Assembly: GCA_009829735.1 (NCBI GenBank)
Contig: CM020619.1
Span: 27,368,063-27,432,062, forward strand
Origin: Pyropia yezoensis
Taxonomy: Eukaryota > Rhodophyta > Bangiophyceae > Bangiales > Bangiaceae
Direction: 5' to 3'
DNA length: 64,000 nucleotides
The first letter of the stretch is position 1. Each line of letters opens with the position of its first letter. Below, in pieces: positions 9,964 through 19,650 of this stretch. Below the pieces are notes generated by a model. It had not been told where the DNA came from, did not search any database, and saw only the letters and a program-made list of their open reading frames with translations. The position numbers and the translations under genes are program-made.

Positions 9964-11724
9964 ATGGCTACCCTCCCTGGCACGACGGTGCCCGAAGGGG
10001 TAGACCCCGCGTCCCTTGACGCATCCCTGGTCACCGCGGGGGACGGTGCCCAACCCGGCGTTCTCCCTACGGGTGAAGCAGACCTGGGCGTGACATCCGG
10101 TAGTGGACTGGAGTCTACAGGCGGCCAAGTACCGCCTGCTCCCGTTCCTCCGGCTGTTCCTCCTGTGGGAGCCACCCCGGGGTCAACGGCGTTTGAGTCC
10201 GCTCGCAGCAGACATCTCCCTCCTGTCGGTTCTACTCTTCAACCTCCAGGGATAGCCCCTGGTGTGTTTACTCCTGGACCCACACATGGCAGCTGGGTGT
10301 ATACACCTCTTCCTGTGGGCACTAGCAGTGCCAGAGGCACCGCTATGACTGGTTCTACGGGTCCTCCTGAGACTTCGACTCCTGGGACCGGCCAAGCTTT
10401 TCCTCCCCTTGCGTCCTATGGGGCGGGGAGCTCCAAGACCGGTGACCGGAGCAGCCGTAGGCGTCGGCGTCGTCGCCGCCGCTCTAGCACCAGCGAGACC
10501 AGTTCCTCCAGCTCTGAGGAGGGATATGACTGGGATGCATCTCCCGGTCCTACCCGGCGCAGGCTAGTCGAGTTCGACTTCCCTGCCCACCAAGTGGGAG
10601 ATGCCACCCTGAACAAGGTCACGTATTGGGGTAACTACCGGCTGGAGAACCAAGACCAAGGTTACACCCGGAAGATGGCCAAGAAGATGGCATCCCTGAA
10701 CCGGCGAATGCAGCCGAGCTTTGGGGGACATCCTAAGTTTTCCGGGAAGAGACCGGCGCTTATCTTTGCCTTCCTGCGCCGGTTTGTCAAGGCATGCAAT
10801 GACAACGATGTGTCCGAGGGCAAGGCTCTCTATCTCCTGGTTAACTTCATGACCGGAGAAGCGGAACAGCGGTTTGCACAGGTTCTACCAGACTCTGCCG
10901 GGCACATTGTTGGACGTACCGTCGCGAGTTATCCGGAGGCGGTCAACTGGCTCCTGTCCAACTACGCAGACGCGGACTCCCTGCGTAAGGCAGTCGGTAG
11001 GCTGAACCGGGCAACCATGGAGAGACAAGAGACTCCAGAGGCGTTCGCCCGTCGTGTCCGGGAGATGAGCGATGCTTGTGGCAACGTTTACCCTGAGGAC
11101 AGGCTCAAGATGATCTTCTCGGAGGGGCTTCCTGAATATCTTCAAGTGGATGCGGAGAACTACAACCAGGAACATCAAGAACATACCTTCCAGCAGTTGA
11201 TGGCTTATACCCAGGGCAAGCACCGGCAAGCCAAGGCCCTCCAGGCTCCTATGGTATCAACCCCCAAGCCGTTGTCGCGAGTTCGTCCCGGACCCGACAA
11301 GTATAAGGGAGGTGATAACCCTGTACCGGTACTCGCAGTTGGCGAGGCCTCACCCATGGAGTCAGGGGACAAGTGGGGCGGCTTCGTTTCTAAGGAGCAA
11401 CCTTCCCTGGTCGCCCCCAAGCAGATCAGGAACCAGCGGTTCCGGTCTTGCTGGCTGTGCCAGAAGGAGGATCATATGTCCTACCAGTGCCCGACCATTC
11501 CCGAGGATCTCCAGGAGAAACTCAAGCGTCAAGGACTGGTGTTTGCAAAGGCGGTCAACTGGGCTGACCGGCGGGCACCCTCCAAGATGGACAAGGCACA
11601 GGTACATGCCATCCGAGTGGCAACCTTACAGAGCATCACGGAGGCTCTGGCAAGGGAAGCTCCTACGGACTTTGACCTGGAGACCGAAACCTCTAAGGAC
11701 TCCTCGGAGCCGGGAAACGAGTAG
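9964..11724 (+). CDS. gag: Element 1 Gag (capsid/nucleocapsid)
   Basis: 586-residue Gag of a Ty3/gypsy element, forming the particle in which reverse transcription occurs. The N-terminal 160 residues are Pro/Gly/Ser/Thr-rich and end in a run of ten Arg followed by a Ser/Glu tract. The retrotransposon capsid region follows (FAFLRRFVKACND... through PEAFARRVREM). A single CCHC zinc knuckle (C-x2-C-x4-H-x4-C, CWLCQKEDHMSYQC) is encoded at 11449-11490. The ORF ends GNE-stop, with GGGAAAC in frame directly before the last sense codon, so a fraction of ribosomes should shift -1 into pol. Confidence 0.92.
   Translation: MATLPGTTVPEGVDPASLDASLVTAGDGAQPGVLPTGEADLGVTSGSGLESTGGQVPPAPVPPAVPPVGATPGSTAFESARSRHLPPVGSTLQPPGIAPGVFTPGPTHGSWVYTPLPVGTSSARGTAMTGSTGPPETSTPGTGQAFPPLASYGAGSSKTGDRSSRRRRRRRRRSSTSETSSSSSEEGYDWDASPGPTRRRLVEFDFPAHQVGDATLNKVTYWGNYRLENQDQGYTRKMAKKMASLNRRMQPSFGGHPKFSGKRPALIFAFLRRFVKACNDNDVSEGKALYLLVNFMTGEAEQRFAQVLPDSAGHIVGRTVASYPEAVNWLLSNYADADSLRKAVGRLNRATMERQETPEAFARRVREMSDACGNVYPEDRLKMIFSEGLPEYLQVDAENYNQEHQEHTFQQLMAYTQGKHRQAKALQAPMVSTPKPLSRVRPGPDKYKGGDNPVPVLAVGEASPMESGDKWGGFVSKEQPSLVAPKQIRNQRFRSCWLCQKEDHMSYQCPTIPEDLQEKLKRQGLVFAKAVNWADRRAPSKMDKAQVHAIRVATLQSITEALAREAPTDFDLETETSKDSSEPGNE
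11712..11718 (+). promoter_or_regulatory. -1 ribosomal frameshift heptamer GGGAAAC (element 1)
   Basis: In gag frame the bases read CCG GGA AAC GAG TAG, a canonical X XXY YYZ site with the stop one codon downstream. The -1 frame is open from here into pol with no stop. The same site and spacing occur in elements 2 and 3. Confidence 0.85.
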
Positions 11725-14700
11725 GGCAGGCGCTCTCCCCAAGTGTCTTCCCGAATCTCCAACGGCAGGGTACTTCTACCTGTTCTCCCCTTGCGTGCCG
11801 GGAGAAAGGACGGCAGTTACCTGCTCAACCGGTAGCCGCCTGGACACCCTGTTTGTTCAAGGGGACCTTGCTCGTCCTGCGTAAGGAAAACCTCAAGATT
11901 AATGCTCGTATGCGTGTGGGGGATAGCCTCCCCCAAGCTGTTACGCCGGTGGTCGACACGGGAGCCGGACCAAGCGTCATCACTGAGAACCTGTTACCTC
12001 CGGGCTGGCGTCGACATGCCTGGAGAGCGCCTACCAAGACCCGGATTGTAGACGCATCAGGTCAAACCCTACGACCGCTTGGCCGTCTTCCCGTCGCCAT
12101 CTATGTCAACAATGAACCAATGCTTTTTCCCTTTCTAGTAGTCAAGACCTTATCAGTCCCCCTCATCCTAGGCTGGGACTTCCAGAAGCAGCATGTCAAG
12201 AGCATCCTACCCGGAGAAGGAAAGGTGCAGTTCAACCATGGGTTTGTGTCACCAGTGCTGGAGCACCTGGACACCAAGGTTCGTGTGGCCAAGAACCAGA
12301 AGGAACGCATCCCACCCTCTACCTTGACCCTCATCAAACCGGTGCTCCTACCTCCTCGCTCGGAGACCAAGGTTCAAGTCACGACCCGGACTGCAGGTCA
12401 ATGCCTGATCTACGGACGCAAGGAATTTCTGGCGAAACACCGATTATACCTAGCCCACGGACACCACAAGAAGGTGGAGAGGCACACCCCGTTCTCGGTG
12501 CTGATCGTCAACGTGAGCCGGAAGCCAATAACCCTCGCCAAGGGCACTCGAGTTGGTACAGCAGAGCCTTACCGGGGGTCCGCCCGCGCCATGAGCAAGG
12601 AAGACCTCTTCAACCTGCAACAAGAGCTGGCATCCAACTTGACGGCCTTAGACGTATCTCCGGAACAAGAGCAGGCTGGCCGTACTACTCCGAAGCCCGA
12701 ACAAGCACCGCCCGGGATGCCGAAGGTCAACCAAGAAAACGTCCCTCCCGACTTGAAGGAGGCACTGGAGAAGCTTCTCCAGGAATATCGGCACCTGTGG
12801 TCTGGAGAGCTGGGCAAGATGGACGCCACCCTACACCGGATTCAACTCAAGCCGGATGCCAAACCAGTGCACATGCACCCATACCGGGCTGGACCTCATC
12901 GCCGGGATGAGATTGAGAAGCAGGTTAACAAGATGCTCAAGATGGATGTTATCGAGCCGTCTGATGGCGAGTGGGCTTTCCCGGTGGTAGTCGTCCCGAA
13001 ACCTGGCGGTCACTTCCGTTTCTGCGTTGACTACAGACGCCTGAACGAGATGACAGTCAAGGATGTATACCCGATACCCCGGATGGATGATTGCCTCGAC
13101 TTTCTTGGTGATGCCACCCTCTTCTCGACGCTGGATTGTAATGCCGGTTACTGGCAGATCCCTCTGGCTGACGAGGACAAGGACAAGACTACCTTCACGT
13201 GCCACATGGGACTGTTCCGGTGCAAGCGTCTCCCTTTTGGTCTCACTAATGCTCCGGCAACCTTCCAGAGAGCCATCGACATCATCCTGTCGGGGCTAAG
13301 GTGGAGAACATGTTTGGTCTACCTGGACGACATCATTGTTTTCTCCAAGACCCCAGCGGAACACCTGGAGCACCTTCGAGAGGTCCTGGCCCTCCTGTCC
13401 AAGGCTGGAGTTACCCTCAAGGCCGAGAAGTGCCACCTGTTTGAGACTGAGGTGGAGTACCTGGGGCACGTGCTGAGTCCGGGGGAGCTCCGAGTCAACG
13501 AGAAGAACATCAAGGCCCTCCGGCATGCACGGCAACCTAAAACCCAGACGGAACTCAAGAGCTTCCTGGGTATGTGCAACGTCTACCGCCGGTTCGTACG
13601 AGACTACGCTCTGATTGCCCGGCCCTTGACCAAGCTTACTAGCAAGAAGCTTCCAGCACAACTCCCGGTGTTCGACGAGAAGCAGACAGCAGCCTTCGAA
13701 GAGCTCAAGAAGCGCCTGACCACCACTCCAGTACTGGCGTTACCCAAGCGAGAGGGTCAGTTTGTTCTGGAGACTGACGCCTGTGGCGTCCAGGTGGGGT
13801 GCTCACTACTCCAGCAACAACCTGATGGGCACTTCCTCCCGATAGGCTACTACAGTCGCGTCTTGACTCCAGCCGAGAAGAACTATTCCACGACCGAGCG
13901 CGAGTGCTTGGCGGTCGTCTGGGCTTGCTTCCTGTTACGTCCATATCTTGAAGGACAAGAGTTCCTCATCCGGACGGACCACGCCAGTCTAAGGTGGCTG
14001 CTATGCATGGACAGCAGTCAAGGAAGGGTCGCCCGGTGGCGCCTACGCCTTTCGGAGTTCAAGTACAAGGTGTGCACCAGAGCAGGGAGGGAGCACCACT
14101 GCGCCGACACCATGTCCAGGCTGGAGACTCCTGCAGCCGATACCGGTCCTATCCCGGAGGAAATACCTTGCTTCATCCTCCCGAATGTCGGACGCGGCTG
14201 GCACGCTCCCCTGTACGAGACACCTGACGCTCATCAACCGGTAACCATTCACCGGATGCTGGAGGCACAATTGACGGACCCTCAATGCTTGGAGCTTCGC
14301 CACCAAATGGACCTGAACCGGAACAGTCGCTTCTCCGAGTCTACAGACGGACTCCTGGTACGGGTGTCACCCTTCGATGGGGCAACTCAAGTCTACGTAC
14401 CCCGAAGTCTACGAGCTGACATCCTACGCCTGGAGCACTTGTCTCCCCAGGCCGGGCATCCTGGTATCAATCGGATGTATGCTTCCATGAGACGACATTA
14501 TTACTGGGAAACCATGGCCAGTGACGTCCATAAGTGCCTGGAGGCTTGTATTTCTTGTGCAAGGAACCGGTTGTCCCAGAGGAAGAAGACTTCTAAGCTA
14601 CGCCTATTCCCTGCGGCGGAGCCCTTTGCAAGCTTAAGCATGGACATCCTGGGGCCCCTACCTGAGACCTCCAGTGGCAACATATACCTGCTCATCATTT

Positions 14701-15812
14701 GTGACCGGTTCTCCAAGTTCACTCGAGCAATCCCGTTGAGAACCATCACGGCTCTGGATGTCACGTCGGCCTTCTGCGAGTACTGGATAGCTGCCTACGG
14801 CCCTCCAGACTCCGTCTTAACCGACAACGGTCCCCAGTTTGCATCCCTGTTCTTCCAAGGAGTCTGTGACCTGATGGGCATCAAGAACTTGTACACCACG
14901 ACGTACCACCCTCAAACGAACGGCCAGGTGGAACGATTCAACCGGACCCTAGTGGACATGCTACGGCACTACGTGGAGGAGCACCAAGAAGACTGGGACG
15001 AGCTCCTGGCTGTCCTCACTCTAGCCTACAACTCCCGAGTTCACCGGACAACGGGAGTCGCTCCACTCGACTTTGTCACCCCGAGGCGGCTGACCAACTT
15101 CTCCCTGGAAAGAATACCGGATGGTCTCCAGCCTGCACTGAAGTCAGGTCCCAAGGCAAAGGATGAGTTCCTGGAACAACTAAAGCTCCTGCTCCCAAGA
15201 GTCAAGGAGTCAATTTCAAAGACCCAGGAGCGATACAAGCGGGACTATGACAAGGGTGTCCGGGAAAAGAACAAGGAACTGGGTGGTGGCGACTGGGTTT
15301 TTGTGGACAACCATAGCAAGACCCGGGGGAAGCTGGACTCTAAGACGGATGGACCTTATGAGATTCTCAATACGGATGGCTGGACCTTCCTTCTAGACGT
15401 GGATGGCTCTCCGTACCGGGTGAGCAGCGACCATGTCACCCGAGCTCCACCGCCAAGCCAACGGGACTTGACCCGGCGTAAGCGGACTGCGATACCCTGG
15501 CTATCCCAAGAAGAAGGTCGGGAATTTGTCTACGTCAAGTTTGTCGACCATGCCTGGAGAGATGGACGCCTGTACCTGCGAGTACGCTGGTTCGGTTTCA
15601 ACCCGGCAGATGATACATGGGAACCCTCAAACCGGCTACCCATCGCGGACGTCTGTGCCTACACGCGACGGAACGGGATTGAGGGCACTCCCGTGGCCAG
15701 AGCCGGCAAGATTCTGGAGTCGGACACGGAGGAGGACCAAGAGGACGGGGTCACCCAAGACCCTCGGGACGAGACGAGCCCGCCCGCAACGGATGCGGAA
15801 CAAGAGGATTGA
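11712..15812 (+). CDS. pol: Element 1 Pol: PR-RT-RNase H-IN-chromodomain-like
   Basis: Polyprotein of about 1360 codons reached by the -1 shift; no ATG is needed. Protease active site VDTGAG lies at about 11950. Reverse transcriptase has YLDD at about 13320. RNase H begins with LETDACGVQVG at about 13765. Integrase shows an H..H..C..C zinc region at about 14430-14570 (ending CISCARN), then the catalytic core with SMDILGP, TDNGPQF and NGQVERFNR. The C-terminus (about 15520-15690) has YVKFVDHAW...LRVRWFGF...DTWEP, resembling a chromodomain as in chromoviruses, which suggests targeting to modified histones. All catalytic residues I looked for are present, so it appears functional. Confidence 0.93.
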   Translation, partial: GKRVGQALSPSVFPNLQRQGTSTCSPLACREKGRQLPAQPVAAWTPCLFKGTLLVLRKENLKINARMRVGDSLPQAVTPVVDTGAGPSVITENLLPPGWRRHAWRAPTKTRIVDASGQTLRPLGRLPVAIYVNNEPMLFPFLVVKTLSVPLILGWDFQKQHVKSILPGEGKVQFNHGFVSPVLEHLDTKVRVAKNQKERIPPSTLTLIKPVLLPPRSETKVQVTTRTAGQCLIYGRKEFLAKHRLYLAHGHHKKVERHTPFSVLIVNVSRKPITLAKGTRVGTAEPYRGSARAMSKEDLFNLQQELASNLTALDVSPEQEQAGRTTPKPEQAPPGMPKVNQENVPPDLKEALEKLLQEYRHLWSGELGKMDATLHRIQLKPDAKPVHMHPYRAGPHRRDEIEKQVNKMLKMDVIEPSDGEWAFPVVVVPKPGGHFRFCVDYRRLNEMTVKDVYPIPRMDDCLDFLGDATLFSTLDCNAGYWQIPLADEDKDKTTFTCHMGLFRCKRLPFGLTNAPATFQRAIDIILSGLRWRTCLVYLDDIIVFSKTPAEHLEHLREVLALLSKAGVTLKAEKCHLFETEVEYLGHVLSPGELRVNEKNIKALRHARQPKTQTELKSFLGMCNVYRRFVRDYALIARPLTKLTSKKLPAQLPVFDEKQTAAFEELKKRLTTTPVLALPKREGQFVLETDACGVQVGCSLLQQQPDGHFLPIGYYSRVLTPAEKNYSTTERECLAVVWACFLLRPYLEGQEFLIRTDHASLRWLLCMDSSQGRVARWRLRLSEFKYKVCTRAGREHHCADTMSRLETPAADTGPIPEEIPCFILPNVGRGWHAPLYETPDAHQPVTIHRMLEAQLTDPQCLELRHQMDLNRNSRFSESTDGLLVRVSPFDGATQVYVPRSLRADILRLEHLSPQAGHPGINRMYASMRRHYYWETMASDVHKCLEACISCARNRLSQRKKTSKLRLFPAAEPFASLSMDILGPLPETSSGNIYLLIICDRFSKFTRAIPLRTITALDVTSAFCEYWIAAYGPPDSVLTDNGPQFASLFFQGVCDLMGIKNLYTTTYHPQTNGQVERFNRTLVDMLRHYVEEHQEDWDELLAVLTLAYNSRVHRTTGVAPLDFVTPRRLTNFSLERIPDGLQPALKSGPKAKDEFLEQLKLLLPRVKESISKTQERYKRDYDKGVREKNKELGGGDWVFVDNHSKTRGKLDSKTDGPYEILNTDGWTFLLDVDGSPYRVSSDHVTRAPPPSQRDLTRRKRTAIPWLSQEEGREFVYVKFVDHAWRDGRLYLRVRWFGFNPADDTWEPSNRLPIADVCAYTRRNGIEGTPVARAGKILESDTEEDQEDGVTQDPRDETSPPATDAEQED

Positions 15813-15957
15813 GAAGAAGGGAACGGGTATATCAAGGATAACACGCAACGCAAGCATGGAACAATCAAGGAAAACAAGCACCCGCTCGAGCAACCCTTCT
15901 CTCCGCCTCTTCCCTCCTCGCTTCTCCCAAGACCCTCACCTTCCTTGCATCCAACTA

Positions 15958-18075
15958 CTACTCCCGGCGCGGACGCTGAGCCGCGGGAGTGTCCTCCGGC
16001 GTTGCCTCCGCGGTACGACGGGAACCGGAGGAAGACGGGATGACGTAGTGCGGTGGACGCGGCGCATCCCGGTATGACGCCATCGGAGTAGTACCAGTAG
16101 TTGCCGGTGGCTCCCGCTCATCCAGATATGTCCGTCGGCGCCGCTGGAAGCCCGTGAAGGTCTCTGACCACTGCTGGGCCAGGCCATGCCGCGTCAAAGT
16201 CGCCAGAAGTTCGCCAACCACCGGGTTGTTCGACATCTGGCCGCTGTCCGCGCAAGCAAAAACCCGGTCGACCACGTCGTTCAAGACGCTGGCGTAAGTA
16301 CCCAGCACCAGAGAGGACCCGACGCCTTCAACCTGCACCGGAAGACGACCCAGCTGGTCTTCAATCATGCCGACGTCGTACTGGTCGCATGTTGGACCAC
16401 CTTGGTTCAGGTACCAGTCAGGCACCCGGAAGCGGGTGAGGCGCAGAGTCGGCGCCGGAATCTCGAACCGGCCCGAGGATGACACTACCGGACGGTCCAC
16501 AACGGCCCCCGAGACCGGAGTACCCAACTCCAGCGGAGGCACAGCGCCGCCGGCGTTGGAAGAAGGCGTCCGGGGTAGAGCGGCCGGAGTAATCGGCGAC
16601 CGCACGGCCACTCCCAGACTCGCCGCAGACAAGCGCGGTGCCGGAGGAGCTTGAAGTACTGGCACAGCCGGAACAGGGCGAGGACGTGCCGGTGACGGTT
16701 CAGGCGAGGCGACCGGGGCGACAGGGGCAACCGGAGGAAGTGGAGCCGCCGCAGACGCCCGACCGACCGCCGCGGCCCATCCCGACTCCTGCACCGGCGG
16801 TCCAACTGGCAGAAGATCAAGGGCGGCCGGAGCAGGAAAGCTACCTAGCTGCGGCCACGCCGGAAGCGGCGTCGCCAGCTGCACCTTGGCCGGAGAAGAC
16901 TGGTAGACCACCTGCGCCCAACCGAAGCCATCCCGACGCGGGCGGTTCTGGTCGGCAATCGCGTTCAAGAAGTTCCGGTCATGCACCGGCACCAGACGCC
17001 GGAAGTCGATCATCGCCTGGAAGAGCTCCTTGTACTCCTCGTCCTGGCTGCACAGGAAGTCGACGGTTAACTTGTCAACAATCCAGACCATCAGGAGGTC
17101 AGGGAGAAACCAAAGCCGGTTGGACACCAAGACCTCATGAAGCCAGTGGTTGGCCGCCAAGACTGTCATCTCGGACGTGTACATCATGTACGGGATTGAG
17201 TGGAAGAAGCCCTTGATCGACGCCTGAGTCAAGGCGTCCAAGAAGTACCAGGTGCAAGGGATGCTGGAAGGAGCAAACCCGACCGGGATCTCGACTTCCT
17301 GCTGCTGCGGGATGACCTTGGGGTAGTATGCCGCCCGGTTAGCCTTGTCCAGCTTCCAGAACTCCTGGTGGTTGCAGCTTACAAGGAAGTCACGCTGACG
17401 CCCGCGTCGCTCACCCTGCTCCCGTGCCGGCGACAACTTGGAGTATTTCCGGGTCAAGAAAGGCGGCTCCAGAGCGACCATGCTCGGACGGGGGTCGCAG
17501 TTCAAGCTTCCCGACCCCTTGAGCGCCTCGTCCCAGACCTTGAGCGCCCGGTGGACGTACCCTTCCTCCTCCGGCCACCGGAGAACGGACGCGGACACGC
17601 GACGCTCGGTCAAGGGTAGATCCAGTACCAGCGCGAAGGGGAGATCCTCCAGACGAGCAGCCCAAGAGGAACCCGAGAAGCTCTGGGAGCGGTCTTGTGC
17701 CAGGCGCATCTGGTCCGCCGTATGAAGACGTGCCTTGTCCATCTCGGTCAAGACCCCGCGCTGGAGTTCCTTGCGCCAGAGGTCCATGCAATCCTGCTGG
17801 CACTGGGCCGCCCCGGCGTTACCGACCACCGTGGAGTAACGCCGGGCCGCCAGAGGGTCCTGCCCAAGAAGCATCTCCGGGAGACCCTCCGGGGGGGCCT
17901 CGACCGGGTGCATCGCGGAAGCCGGGGGAACTCGATCCGTCCCCGCCGTGGCGACCGGCGCCGGCACCGACATCCGAGGAACCGGAGGCAGGAGAGGGGC
18001 ACGACGACCCGAGTTCTCCTCCGCAACACTCGCCGCCGGAACCACGGGCCCAGCTTGGATCTCGGAACTGGACAT
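15958..18075 (-). CDS. Element 1 antisense ORF (unknown protein, 705 aa)
   Basis: Encoded opposite to gag-pol, between the pol stop and the 3' LTR, and convergent with pol (145 bases between stops). The ATG is at 18075, 187 bases from the LTR. No family is recognised. Residues 1-75 are Pro/Ala-rich. A globular region of about 300 residues includes AAYYPKVIPQQQEVEIPVGF, NHWLHEVLVSNRLWFLPDLL and FGWAQVVYQ. A Pro/Ala linker follows, then a second folded-looking part with RFRVPDWYLNQGG. The middle region aligns in order with the antisense proteins of elements 2 and 3. There is no competing sense ORF in this interval. It is not an envelope protein by appearance: no signal peptide or membrane helix is obvious. 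Function unknown. Confidence 0.75.
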   Translation of the reverse strand: MSSSEIQAGPVVPAASVAEENSGRRAPLLPPVPRMSVPAPVATAGTDRVPPASAMHPVEAPPEGLPEMLLGQDPLAARRYSTVVGNAGAAQCQQDCMDLWRKELQRGVLTEMDKARLHTADQMRLAQDRSQSFSGSSWAARLEDLPFALVLDLPLTERRVSASVLRWPEEEGYVHRALKVWDEALKGSGSLNCDPRPSMVALEPPFLTRKYSKLSPAREQGERRGRQRDFLVSCNHQEFWKLDKANRAAYYPKVIPQQQEVEIPVGFAPSSIPCTWYFLDALTQASIKGFFHSIPYMMYTSEMTVLAANHWLHEVLVSNRLWFLPDLLMVWIVDKLTVDFLCSQDEEYKELFQAMIDFRRLVPVHDRNFLNAIADQNRPRRDGFGWAQVVYQSSPAKVQLATPLPAWPQLGSFPAPAALDLLPVGPPVQESGWAAAVGRASAAAPLPPVAPVAPVASPEPSPARPRPVPAVPVLQAPPAPRLSAASLGVAVRSPITPAALPRTPSSNAGGAVPPLELGTPVSGAVVDRPVVSSSGRFEIPAPTLRLTRFRVPDWYLNQGGPTCDQYDVGMIEDQLGRLPVQVEGVGSSLVLGTYASVLNDVVDRVFACADSGQMSNNPVVGELLATLTRHGLAQQWSETFTGFQRRRRTYLDEREPPATTGTTPMASYRDAPRPPHYVIPSSSGSRRTAEATPEDTPAAQRPRRE

Positions 18076-18248
18076 ACCGTCCAGACTCCGGGGAACGAGA
18101 GGGCCAAGGTGAAGGAGCGGAGGGGGGGGGGGCAGAATCGGGGCAGGTGATCGTGACCGGGGTGAAGACGCTCGACCTCGGCACCGGTGTGGACGTGCTC
18201 GAGGCTGTGCACGGTGGCACCTGGTTCGGCCCGAGGACGTGCCGGACT

Positions 18249-18261
18249 AGGGAGGGAGCTA
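18249..18261 (+). other. Polypurine tract of element 1
   Basis: AGGGAGGGAG followed by CTA, directly before the 3' LTR; expected primer site for plus-strand DNA synthesis. Confidence 0.6.
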
Positions 18262-18835
18262 TGTAGCATCCCTGGCCCCGACTTGGCGCCGACCCGGGAC
18301 TGCAACCAGAGGGCACCAGGTGCCAGAACACGCCCGCCGTGTGGCGATGGTTGGCGGCCGTGGCCCGTGCCCGGCACTGGGATGCGGTGGACTACGCTAT
18401 CCACACGCGAGAGAGGGATTTCTGATGTGTTTTTGCATATTTGTGAGGGACTTGATTTGAGAGAATTTGAGTGTGAGATTAGTGAGTGGGAATAGAATCA
18501 GTAGTGATAGTGGCCCCCGACCTGACGAGGTTAGACTCGGGTCGGGGCCACTCGGGGTTATGGGGGGGGGCTACCGGGCCAACGTGCCGGGGTTCCCCCA
18601 GATGCACGTTAAGAGGGACAGCGAGGCGCCCTCGGCCCGCGCCCTCAGGGAGAAAGACAACTGCGCGTTTGCTTTCCTCTTCCCCGTGTGCACTACCGTG
18701 CGTATCTGTTTGCTCTGCGAGCAGGCACGTGAGGCAACAGGCATACCATTCTCGTAGTTCCCCTTTCTGCGTTACCTGTCCCTTTCCCCCGAGGGATATT
18801 GACACGTGTCTGAGAGGATCGAGTTTTATACCACA
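18262..18835 (+). repeat. 3' LTR of element 1
   Basis: 574 bases, matching the 5' LTR. On the minus strand GTATAAAAC (18831-18823) is a TATA-like box about 755 bases upstream of the antisense ORF start, a candidate antisense promoter. Confidence 0.97.
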
Positions 18836-18840
18836 CTGAG

Positions 18841-18981
18841 CTTCTCCAGCGATGGGATCCTGTTCAGTCCCAGGAGCAGCTTGAGTATCCTCACTGTCTC
18901 GGTATCCTGGTGACCGCGGCCATTGCCGAAAAAGAAGAGATTCGGATGATGTACGGCGAGCAGCACGAGCACTGGGGGTGA
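18841..18981 (+). pseudogene. SET-domain protein gene, 3' part after element 1
   Basis: Continues the frame interrupted at 9180. The 46 codons include TAAIAEKEEIRMMYGEQHEHW before a TGA, matching the end of SET domains, where a hydrophobic/acidic segment and a YG motif close the fold. The target duplication CTGAG is in frame across the junction. Confidence 0.6.
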
Positions 18982-19650
18982 AGGGAGATGCTCGCCACCC
19001 GTGTGGCGACCACTGTGTGTGAAAGGGGACGGTCGCATGTTGTGTGAGACAAGCAACCCATAAGTTTGTGCTACTCGCCCTGACCAGACTGCCAAGCAGG
19101 CACGGGTGGTTATTTTGTGGACAAAGCGTGGCTTGACGCAGGAACGTGAGAAGAGAGGTTGTCCACAGGTATGAAGCGAATAGCGAACGTGTGAACATTG
19201 CGTTGACATTGAACAACGCATGATGTATTGCTATGCATACACTATCTGTCCATACATGCACGATCGGTTCAGTAAACCAATTATACTTGATGGGGACATC
19301 GTGTGTGGTATATACCTGAACACCGTACGCAGTGTAGGTAATCGTCGTACATCTGAGCATTTGAAATTGCATGTGCAATGTGGTTCGTCACAGAGGTGGC
19401 ATCGCGTTCGCTAAGCGAGTGTCATCAACAAAGTGAAAATCAAGCGCGCATCCTTTACTATATCATTCACAGAACTGACTGAGATGGAGTTCCTGCCCGC
19501 ATCGTTCCCGATGCTGGTCGGCGATGCTCCGTGCGATCGAGTCAAGCTCGAGACCTCAGGCTCGAAAAACCCGTTTGAGGCTCACTAAGCGCGGTTGCCA
19601 ACGACTCCGAACATGGGCACGCGCTGCAGCCGCACCGATCCTCGAGCTGC
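18982..19650. other. Non-coding stretch between SET and helicase remnants
   Basis: About 670 bases of moderate GC with no supportable ORF or RNA gene. It lies between the 3' ends of the SET gene (+) and the RecQ-like remnant (-). Confidence 0.5.

Larger units (their letters stand above)
9181..18835 (+). mobile_element. Element 1: full-length Ty3/gypsy LTR retrotransposon, apparently intact
   Basis: 9655-base element with 574-base LTRs that look identical, each starting TGTAGCATCC and ending ACCACA. The 5-base target duplication CTGAG occupies 9176-9180 and 18836-18840. Internal order: primer binding site, gag (+), -1 frameshift site, pol (+), a convergent antisense ORF (-), then a purine tract before the 3' LTR. 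Gag, pol and the antisense ORF are all open. Identical LTRs and intact frames indicate a very recent insertion. It landed inside the SET gene. Confidence 0.95.

Noticed and set aside
15958-18075. Element 1 antisense ORF as an envelope gene
   Set aside because: Wrong strand for an env gene, and no signal peptide, membrane helix or cleavage motif was seen.
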